Below are positions 1 through 4,980 of a stretch of DNA of 8,680 bases, one piece after another. The stretch's first letter is position 1. Every line of letters starts with the position of its first letter. The notes under the pieces were generated by a model. That model searched no databases. It saw only the letters and a program-made list of their open reading frames with translations, and was not told the origin of the DNA. The stretch is from Labilithrix luteola (lineage in GTDB: Bacteria > Myxococcota_A > Polyangia > Polyangiales > Polyangiaceae), in the NCBI GenBank assembly GCA_026225435.1, contig JAMFST010000030.1, positions 1-8,680 on the forward strand. Direction: 5' to 3'. The position numbers and the translations under genes were made by a program.

Positions 1-492
1 CCGCTCATCCTCAACGGCGATCCGGAGACGGCCCGCCTCGTCGGCGCCGACGGTCTGCACGTCGGCGCGCCCCGTGCGGACGGCCGCCCGCTGACGTTGC
101 GCGAAGCGCGCGAGCTGCTCGGCGAGGACGCCTTCCTCTCGGTCCCGGCGCACGACGACGTCGACGTGGAGAACGCCGCGCGCGACGGCGCCGACATGGT
201 GCTGGTCAGTCCGATCCGCTCGGGCAACGCCAAGCAGGGGCGGGGGGTCGAGGCCGTCTCCGCCGCCGCGGCGATCCTCCGCCGTACCCCGCGCCGCGCA
301 CGCTTGTTCGCACTCGGTGGCGTCACCGCGGCCGACGTCGCGCCCTGCGTCGCCGCCGGAGCCGACGGCGTCGCCGTGGTCCGCGCGTTGCTCGAGACGG
401 CCGATACCGCCGCCATCGCCGCGGCCGTGAGCGCCTTCGCCCAGGCGCTCGAGAACACGATGCCGACGCTACGAACGACGCCCGCGCCGTGA
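1..492 (+). CDS. Thiamine phosphate synthase / TenI-like TIM-barrel protein, 5' end missing
   Basis: The reading frame is open from the first base and stops with TGA at 490-492, leaving about 163 C-terminal residues. ThiE joins the thiazole and pyrimidine halves of thiamine; TenI is a related thiazole tautomerase. Family features seen are LILNGD followed by GADGLHVG (residues about 2-22), GADMVLVSP near 64-72, and the phosphate-binding strand ALGGVTAADV followed by AGADGVAVV near the end. Key positions look degenerate. The family NDD metal/substrate motif reads NGD, the Asp expected after HIGQ is not in place (HVGAPRADG), and the T-x-T-K signature reads SGNAK, keeping only the Lys. It may therefore be a TenI-like or repurposed paralogue rather than a standard ThiE. 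ACP1 starts 14 nt after the stop, so the two may be cotranscribed, though a functional link is not obvious. The family call is fairly safe; the exact activity is uncertain. Confidence 0.7.
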   Translation, partial: PLILNGDPETARLVGADGLHVGAPRADGRPLTLREARELLGEDAFLSVPAHDDVDVENAARDGADMVLVSPIRSGNAKQGRGVEAVSAAAAILRRTPRRARLFALGGVTAADVAPCVAAGADGVAVVRALLETADTAAIAAAVSAFAQALENTMPTLRTTPAP

Positions 493-498
493 TATCTT
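493..498 (+). promoter_or_regulatory. Possible -10 hexamer for leaderless ACP1 transcript
   Basis: TATCTT lies 8 nt before the ACP1 ATG. Transcription starting about 7 nt after a -10 would begin essentially at the start codon, which would fit the lack of a Shine-Dalgarno. No convincing -35 is seen. The ACP3 gene has a similar hexamer (TATCTA) at nearly the same spacing. Speculative. Confidence 0.25.
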
Positions 499-506
499 CG
501 AGCCCC

Positions 507-746
507 ATGGCGACGTACGACGACACCCTGAAGATCACCACCGAGATCCTCTCGTCCCACGTCGACAAGAACCCGATCGACCCCAAGGATCACATCCAGA
601 ACGACCTCGGTCTGGACAGCCTCGGCGTGATGGAAGTCGTCGCCGATATCGAGGACCGCTTCGGCGTCACCATCCCCAACGAAGCGCTGGGCAACATGGT
701 CACCGTCGAGGACGTGGCCAAGGCGCTCGTCAAGCTCCAGAGATGA
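507..746 (+). CDS. Acyl carrier protein (ACP1)
   Basis: A 79-residue acyl carrier protein that carries acyl chains as thioesters on a phosphopantetheine arm. The attachment site is Ser38 in the motif DLGLDSLGVMEV, followed by the typical helix III region (FGVTIPNEAL) and a terminal helix. Length and acidic character fit the free-standing type-II ACP family. The ATG at 507 is chosen because the protein then begins just before helix I; an in-frame GTG at 489 would overlap the preceding stop and add an unlikely leader. No Shine-Dalgarno is visible; a TATCTT hexamer lies 8 nt before the ATG. It converges on the alpha-oxoamine synthase gene with a large hairpin between them. Its proximity to that enzyme and to the ketosynthase pair suggests it could be their carrier, but this is inferred from position only. 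Confidence 0.93.
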   Translation: MATYDDTLKITTEILSSHVDKNPIDPKDHIQNDLGLDSLGVMEVVADIEDRFGVTIPNEALGNMVTVEDVAKALVKLQR

Positions 747-760
747 CGAAGCCAGTCGTC

Positions 761-905
761 GACTGAAAAACGAGAGGTCGGCGAGAAATTGTCGGAGAGG
801 CTGCAAAGCTAGGGAGCGGAGCGAAGCCGTACTTATGTACGGTGTAGCGACTGCGACCGACGATTTGCGGCCTCTCCGGCAATTTATCGTCGGCCTCTCT
901 CAGTC
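761..905. repeat. Very long imperfect hairpin between convergent genes
   Basis: Bases 772-807 pair with 864-899 over 36 positions: 31 Watson-Crick pairs, 4 G-T pairs (778/893, 781/890, 792/879, 802/869) and one G/A mismatch (785/886). An outer 6-bp stem, GACTGA (761-766) with TCAGTC (900-905), extends it across a 5-nt bulge (AAAAC). Inside, CCGTAC (827-832) and GTACGG (837-842) form a perfect stem with a TTAT loop. All four wobbles are G-U in a plus-strand RNA but would be A-C mismatches in a minus-strand RNA, so the fold favours the ACP1 transcript. No T-run follows on either side, so it is not a textbook intrinsic terminator. The right end overlaps the last codons of the alpha-oxoamine synthase gene. 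It could be a transcript-end or RNA-processing structure, a structured RNA, or a palindromic mobile repeat of the REP/MITE kind. Confidence 0.8.
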
Positions 906-2132
906 TTCGTAGGGACCGAGCTCCTCGCCGCTCAGGACGAAGAACGCCTCGCCGTACATCTTGAGGTGCTCGAGCGCGGTGTCCATGTCCTCCTGCGTGT
1001 GGCCGCGGGTGACGTTCACGCGCAGGCGCTCCTCGCCGACCTTCACGCCCGGGTAGGTCACCGGCACCATCAGCACGCCGCACTCGAGCAGCGCCACGTG
1101 CATGAAGAGCGTCTTGCGCTCGTCGCGACAGAACACCGGCATGATGTGCGTGGTGGAGGCGCCCAGCTCGAAGCCGGCGGCGATGAGGTTGCCGCGCATG
1201 TAGTCGCGCTTCTCGTGCAGCTCGCGCACCATCTGCGGGCCGCTCTCCTCCATGATGTCGAGCGCGGTGGTGACCGCCGACACGATGGGGATGGGCAGGC
1301 TGGCGCTGAAGAGGAACGAGCGGGCGGCGTGCTGCACCATCTCGATGACCTCGCCGTTGCCGAGGAGCGCGCCGCCGATCCCGCCGAAGCTCTTGGAGAA
1401 GGCGGTCATGAGGATGGGCACGTCCTTCGACGTGAGCCCGAGGTCCTCGAGGCTGCCGCGACCGGTCTCGCCGAGGGTGCCCGAGCCGTGGGCGTCGTCG
1501 ACCACCAGCACCGCGTCGTGGCGCTTGCAGATCTCGACCATCTCCTTGAGCGGCGCGCGGTCACCGTCGAGCGAGTAGATCCCCTCGACGAAGACCATCG
1601 CGTTCTTGCGCTCGCGGGTCTTGAGGATGCGCTCGAGGCTCTTGGACGAGTTGTGGTTGAAGAACCGCACCTCGGGCGCCTTGCCGGGTACGCCGGCCGC
1701 GAGGAAGGTGCCGTCGAGGATGCAGGCGTGGCTGAAGCTGTCGAGGACGAGGGTGGTGTCCTTGTCGGCCGACGTCGCGATCAACCCGACCATCGCCTGG
1801 TAGCCGGTGGTGAAGGTGACGCACTTCTCGTAGCCGAACCACTTCGCCAGACGCTTCTCGAGCACCACGTGCTCGGTCGTCGTCGCCTGGATGCGCGAGC
1901 TCGACAGGCCGACCGCGTACTTGTCGACCGCCGCGTGCGCGGCCGCCTTCAGCCGCGGATCGTTGGTCAGCCCGAGGTAGTCGTTGGAGCTGAAGTTGAC
2001 GATCGGACGACCGGCGATCTGCGTGTGCAGCCCGCCCGTCTCGAACTCGCGGAAGTAGGGATAGACCTGCTTTTCGCGGGCCTCACGGATGCGCGCCAGC
2101 TCGGCGTGCGCCTTCTCTTCGATCCAGCTCAT
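900..2132 (-). CDS. PLP-dependent alpha-oxoamine synthase (serine palmitoyltransferase/BioF/CqsA-like)
   Basis: A 410-residue fold-type I PLP enzyme of the family that condenses an acyl thioester with an amino acid, releasing CO2 and giving an alpha-amino ketone. Visible landmarks are YPYFREFE (24-31), the substrate-binding NFSSNDYLGL (46-55), His135 in DSFSHACILDG (stacks on PLP in BioF), Asp212 and His215 in VDDAHGSG, and the Schiff-base Lys247 in TAFSKSFGG. All core cofactor residues are present, so it should be active. The YPYFRE start resembles bacterial serine palmitoyltransferases more than BioF, but the sequence alone does not fix the amino acid (Ser, Ala, Gly or Cys-derived) or the chain. 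The ATG overlaps the upstream KS-beta stop as ATGA (2132-2129), which implies translational coupling; no separate Shine-Dalgarno is needed or seen. It is the last gene of the minus operon. ACPs and a fatty acyl-AMP ligase nearby suggest acyl-ACP rather than acyl-CoA as substrate (inference). A short acidic tail (GEELGPYED) ends the protein. Confidence 0.92.
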   Translation of the reverse strand: MSWIEEKAHAELARIREAREKQVYPYFREFETGGLHTQIAGRPIVNFSSNDYLGLTNDPRLKAAAHAAVDKYAVGLSSSRIQATTTEHVVLEKRLAKWFGYEKCVTFTTGYQAMVGLIATSADKDTTLVLDSFSHACILDGTFLAAGVPGKAPEVRFFNHNSSKSLERILKTRERKNAMVFVEGIYSLDGDRAPLKEMVEICKRHDAVLVVDDAHGSGTLGETGRGSLEDLGLTSKDVPILMTAFSKSFGGIGGALLGNGEVIEMVQHAARSFLFSASLPIPIVSAVTTALDIMEESGPQMVRELHEKRDYMRGNLIAAGFELGASTTHIMPVFCRDERKTLFMHVALLECGVLMVPVTYPGVKVGEERLRVNVTRGHTQEDMDTALEHLKMYGEAFFVLSGEELGPYED

Positions 2133-3322
2133 TGCGCCCGGCGCATTACCACGGCCGAGGCGTTTCCGTAGTAGCCCATGGTCGTCACCAGCACGGTGTC
2201 GAGCCTTTCGGGCAGCAGCGTCTCGCCGTGCCCGGCGTTGGACGGCGTGCGCAGGACCTCGGCGCAGGGGGAGACGCCTTGCAGCCAGGCGAGCGCCGTC
2301 GCCATGCCCATCGCCCCGCCGGCGCCGAGCGTCTCGCCGAGGAGCGCCTTGGGCTGCGCCACGCAGGCGTTGGGGCCGATGGCCTTGCCGATGGCGGTGA
2401 GCTCGCGCGCGTCGAAGGCCTTGAGCCCGGAGAGGCTGGAGGCACAAATGTCCACGTCGGCGGCGGTGATGCCGGCCTCGGCGAGGGCGTTGGTGATGGC
2501 GCGCTCCATCGCCTCGGCGGACGGATGGATCAGGCCGCCTTCCGTATCCGGCGCGACGAAGGACGTGCCGTAGCCGGTCACCTCGGCGAGGATGGGGGCG
2601 CCGCGCTCGATGGCCAGATCGAGCGGCTCGAGGGAGAAGAGCGCCGCGCCTTCGCCCAGCAACGCACGCGGCGAGAGCGCCCCGAGCTTGTGGAAGGCGA
2701 GGAAGAGCGCCTCGCTCATCGCCTCGCCGCCGCCGACGATGATCGCGTCGGCGCGGCCGGTCTCGAAGTACACGTCGGCGCAGGCGACGGCATCGAGCCC
2801 GCCGCAGTTGCCGTCGGACACCGCCACGTTGAGCGCGCGCAGGTCCTCCCAGATGCTCACGTACCCGCTGGCGCTGTTGGACACCGTGTTGGGGAACTTC
2901 GCCGGGTTGATGTAACGAGCGTCCTCCAGCTTGGCCACGCGATCGAGCTCGGTGATCGCCTCGAGGCTGCCGTAGGCGTTGGAGCAGCACAGCCCGACCC
3001 GCTCCGGCGAGCTCTGGATGTACTGGTTGTCCTTCTTCAGCCCGGCGTCGTGCAGGCACAGGCGCGCGGCCACCACCAGCAGCTTGGTCAGCCGGTCGAG
3101 CGTCCGCAGCCCCTTGTCGCCCAGGTACTTCGCCGGGTCGAAGTTGGGGACCTCGAGCACCTGGGCGAGGGTGTCGTCGCCGACGTACTTCGCCGGATCG
3201 AAGCTGGAGAGGGGGGCCCGGTCGACGATGGCCGGCGGGTGGCGCAGGCCGGCGAAGAACGCCTCCTTGCCGATGCCGATGGTGGAAGCGATCCCGAGCC
3301 CGGTGATCGCGCGGGGGCTCAT
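2129..3322 (-). CDS. Ketosynthase-fold protein without catalytic triad (KS-beta / chain-length-factor-like)
   Basis: A 397-residue thiolase-fold protein of the beta-ketoacyl synthase family, similar in layout to FabF (N-terminal AITGLGIASTIG, glycine-rich GRADAIIVGGGE near 189-200, LLGEGAALFSLE near 221-232). All three catalytic positions are replaced. The nucleophile Cys is Asn172 in SDGNCGGLDA; a gap-free comparison with FabF places Asn, not the adjacent Cys173, at that site. The HGTGT histidine is Ser296 (ASSLSGLKA). The GH histidine is Glu330 (PKALLGETLGAG), although Lys325 is kept. This is the pattern of a non-condensing partner subunit such as the chain length factor of type-II polyketide synthases, where Cys is usually Gln. 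It probably pairs with the active KS encoded just upstream. The ATG at 3322 overlaps the upstream TGA by one base (TGATG); GTG at 3325 is the alternative start. A 20-residue near-tandem repeat lies at residues 41-70. Confidence 0.88.
   Translation of the reverse strand: MSPRAITGLGIASTIGIGKEAFFAGLRHPPAIVDRAPLSSFDPAKYVGDDTLAQVLEVPNFDPAKYLGDKGLRTLDRLTKLLVVAARLCLHDAGLKKDNQYIQSSPERVGLCCSNAYGSLEAITELDRVAKLEDARYINPAKFPNTVSNSASGYVSIWEDLRALNVAVSDGNCGGLDAVACADVYFETGRADAIIVGGGEAMSEALFLAFHKLGALSPRALLGEGAALFSLEPLDLAIERGAPILAEVTGYGTSFVAPDTEGGLIHPSAEAMERAITNALAEAGITAADVDICASSLSGLKAFDARELTAIGKAIGPNACVAQPKALLGETLGAGGAMGMATALAWLQGVSPCAEVLRTPSNAGHGETLLPERLDTVLVTTMGYYGNASAVVMRRAQ
3113..3202 (-). repeat. Tandem 60-bp repeat inside the KS-beta gene
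   Basis: Residues 41-50 (FDPAKYVGDD) and 61-70 (FDPAKYLGDK) are nearly identical and 20 residues apart. The DNA is also close to identical over about 26 bases (around 3119-3145 and 3179-3205 on the plus strand, core TACTTCGCCGG-TCGAAG). This suggests a local duplication in the loop region before the conserved Asp-Ala-Gly-Leu helix. The second copy sits where ordinary KS proteins have their fdp...r.dr segment. Confidence 0.7.
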
Positions 3323-4677
3323 CACGCCGCGCTCGCGTTCGGAGGCGGCGGAAGCTCCGACTCCGGGGCGATGCGTCGTGCGGTGCTGTTGAAGGCAGCC
3401 TTGCCGGCGGCGCCGTGCGTGCGCGGCCGCGGGAGGCGGACCGGCTGCGGCAGCTTGCCCGGACGGGCGAAGCAGGTGACCGCGTTGTAGCCGCCGAAGG
3501 CGAGCGAGTTGTTGAGGATGATGTCCGCCCGGCCGCTGCGCGCCTCGTTGGCGACCAGCTCCACGTTGCAGTCCGGATCCGGCGTCTCGTACCCGATGGT
3601 CGGCGGGTAGATGTTCGTCTCCAGCGTCATCACGCAGGCGACCGCCTCGAGCGCGCTGGCGGCGCCCATGCAGTGACCGAGCATGCTCTTCACGCTGCTG
3701 ATGGGGACGCGGCGGTGGGGGAAGACTTCCTTCATGACCTTCGCCTCGGCGAGGTCATTGGCGCGGGTGCCGGTGCCGTGCGCGTTGACGAAGTCGACGT
3801 CGTCCGGGGTGATCCCCGAGCGCTCGATGGCGTCGCGCATGGCGGTGATGCTGCCGGCCGCGTCCGGGTGCGGACGGGTGATGTGGTACGCGTCGCAGGA
3901 CAGGCCGTACCCGCCGACCTCGGCCTGGGCCGTGGCGCCGCGACGGACCGCGTGCTCCTCGCTCTCGAGGACGAGCAGGGCGGCCCCTTCGCCGAGGATG
4001 AGCCCCTGGCGATTGAGATCGAACGGCTGGCAGCGGTTCTGCGCCATGGCCGCGAGACGCACGAAGCCGCTGAACTGAAGCTCCTGGAGGAGCTCGGCGG
4101 CGCCGGTGATGACGACGTCGGCGCGACCGGAACGGATGAGGTCGGCCGCGAACCCGATGGCGTAGTTGCCCGCAGCGCAGGCGGCCGGGAGCGTGAGGAC
4201 CATGCCCTCCGCACCGAGAGACCGGGCGACGTGGATAGGGAGGAGGGTCGACCCGTACTTCGGGATCATGCCCTTCTTGATGCCGCGCTGACCGCGCTGG
4301 ATCCACGCGTCGTCGAGGTCTTCGAGGACGTCGGCCTCGCCCATGGTCGTGCCGAGCACGACGGCGACCCGCGGGCCGCTCAGGTGCGTCTTCTTCAGAC
4401 CGGCGTCCTCGACGGCCATGCGCGCCGCCGCCAGGGTCATGGCCGAGCAGCGCCCGGTGCGACGAAGCTCAGCCGCAGTGAGGTGGTCTTTCGGTCGAAA
4501 AGTCTTGACCTCGCCAGCGTATCCCCGCCCCAGAGCCGACGCGTCGAACGATTCGACCGGAGAGATTCCGCTCGCTCCCCGGGCAAGGGCGCTGAAGAAC
4601 TCGCGTCGGCCAAGGCCGATCGAGCTCACCACGCCGACGCCGGTGATGTACACGCGGGATGTCGTTTCGGCCGTCAT
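3322..4677 (-). CDS. Beta-ketoacyl-ACP synthase, active type (KS-alpha, FabF-like)
   Basis: A 451-residue elongating ketosynthase that would condense an acyl chain with malonyl-ACP by decarboxylation. The full catalytic set is present: Cys167 in LPAACAAGNYA, His300 in NAHGTGT, Lys330 and His335 in KSMLGHCMGAA, plus the closing NNSLAFGGYNA near residue 389. The start at 4677 is chosen because AAGGAG (4686-4681) lies 3 nt before it and the protein then opens at VYITGVGVVSSIG as the family does; in-frame starts further upstream would add an unsupported leader across the promoter. The protein carries a Pro/Ala/Arg-rich C-terminal tail of about 43 residues (408-451) not usual in FabF, probably disordered. 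It is the first gene of a minus operon with overlapping KS-beta and alpha-oxoamine synthase, an arrangement typical of type-II PKS KS/CLF pairs. A housekeeping FabF role is less likely because no fab genes flank it. Confidence 0.93.
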   Translation of the reverse strand: MTAETTSRVYITGVGVVSSIGLGRREFFSALARGASGISPVESFDASALGRGYAGEVKTFRPKDHLTAAELRRTGRCSAMTLAAARMAVEDAGLKKTHLSGPRVAVVLGTTMGEADVLEDLDDAWIQRGQRGIKKGMIPKYGSTLLPIHVARSLGAEGMVLTLPAACAAGNYAIGFAADLIRSGRADVVITGAAELLQELQFSGFVRLAAMAQNRCQPFDLNRQGLILGEGAALLVLESEEHAVRRGATAQAEVGGYGLSCDAYHITRPHPDAAGSITAMRDAIERSGITPDDVDFVNAHGTGTRANDLAEAKVMKEVFPHRRVPISSVKSMLGHCMGAASALEAVACVMTLETNIYPPTIGYETPDPDCNVELVANEARSGRADIILNNSLAFGGYNAVTCFARPGKLPQPVRLPRPRTHGAAGKAAFNSTARRIAPESELPPPPNASAA

Positions 4678-4732
4678 GGACTCCTTCAGATGCACGTGGA
4701 GCGCCGACGCGTTCCGTTGATGCAGTGCGCAG

Positions 4733-4762
4733 CTTATAGCCATGGCCGATCGCTCCGAGCAA
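4733..4762 (-). promoter_or_regulatory. Candidate sigma-70-type promoter for the KS operon
   Basis: Read on the minus strand: TTGCTC (4762-4757), an 18-nt spacer, then TATAAG (4738-4733). The -10 matches the consensus at 5 of 6 positions and the -35 at 3 of 6. Transcription would start near 4726, about 50 nt before the KS-alpha ATG. The 11-mer GCAGTGCGCAG (4722-4732) overlaps the predicted start point, a natural position for a repressor. Confidence 0.45.
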
Positions 4763-4818
4763 CGTCTTGGCGCAGAAAAATGCCGCGAAATCATGTTCGC
4801 GGAGACCGCCGTACGCGA

Positions 4819-4830
4819 GGTGAAATCACC
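4819..4830. promoter_or_regulatory. Dyad GGTGA-AA-TCACC
   Basis: A 12-nt dyad with perfect 5-bp arms around AA. It lies between the two divergent operons, about 57 nt upstream of the predicted minus -35. The half-site TCACC recurs in the neighbouring dyad at 4902-4912. A candidate operator; the regulator is unknown and not encoded in this window. Confidence 0.35.
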
Positions 4831-4841
4831 ACAGTGGGCAA

Positions 4842-4865
4842 CGGTGCACACAAGCGGTGTGACCG
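4842..4865. promoter_or_regulatory. Dyad CGGT(g)CACAC-N5-GTGTGACCG
   Basis: A 9-bp inverted repeat with a single extra G (4846) in the left arm and a 5-nt centre (AAGCG). It is the strongest dyad in the divergent spacer and lies about 115 nt before the FAAL ATG. Candidate operator for a dimeric regulator. Confidence 0.4.
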
Positions 4866-4901
4866 CGCAGTCGCGATCGTGACGCAGTCGCTCACTCCCG
4901 T

Positions 4902-4912
4902 CTCACCGTGAG
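4902..4912. promoter_or_regulatory. Dyad CTCAC-C-GTGAG
   Basis: An 11-nt perfect palindrome around a central C, about 68 nt before the FAAL start codon. It shares the TCAC/GTGA core with the dyad at 4819-4830, so the two could be bound by the same protein. Confidence 0.3.
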
Positions 4913-4980
4913 TCAGGACACGCGGTTTATGAGCAGCCTCTCCTTGCCTCGTCGTTCCGCCCGCTGTACGGAGCGGCCCG

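Larger units (their letters stand above)
4678..4980. promoter_or_regulatory. Divergent promoter region between the two operons
   Basis: This 303-nt gene-free stretch separates KS-alpha (minus) from the FAAL gene (plus). It holds a good minus-strand promoter near the KS-alpha side (4733-4762), three dyad elements in the FAAL-proximal half (4819-4830, 4842-4865, 4902-4912), and two GCGCAG-containing boxes (4722-4732, 4770-4787). A Shine-Dalgarno (GGAG, 4970-4973) lies 7 nt before the FAAL ATG. No plausible small coding region was found in it. A plus-strand promoter must exist, but the only candidate -10 (around TTTATG, 4926-4931) is weak. Confidence 0.7.

Noticed and set aside
489..506. GTG start for ACP1
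   Set aside because: It overlaps the stop of the preceding gene and adds residues before helix I; ATG at 507 fits ACP length better.
966..2171. Long plus-strand open frame opposite AONS
   Set aside because: Antisense shadow in high-GC DNA; its product is His/Arg/Val/Ala-rich with no domain, and the minus strand encodes a clear enzyme.
900..3059. A single 719-codon minus-strand open frame suggesting a large fusion protein
   Set aside because: Only the part from 2132 downward is AONS. The upstream part is an Arg/Gly-rich wrong-frame reading of the KS-beta gene, whose own frame matches the ketosynthase family.
3322..4677. Housekeeping FabF
   Set aside because: The gene overlaps a triad-less KS and an AONS rather than fab genes, which fits a dedicated pathway better; family membership itself is kept.
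4678..4851. N-terminal extension of KS-alpha up to 4851
   Set aside because: It would cross the predicted promoter, has no family similarity, and the Shine-Dalgarno and family N-terminus support the start at 4677.
2132..4911. Two long plus-strand open frames opposite the ketosynthase genes (2132-3490 and 3415-4911)
   Set aside because: Mirror frames of well-conserved minus-strand genes, with no recognisable motifs and no start signals.
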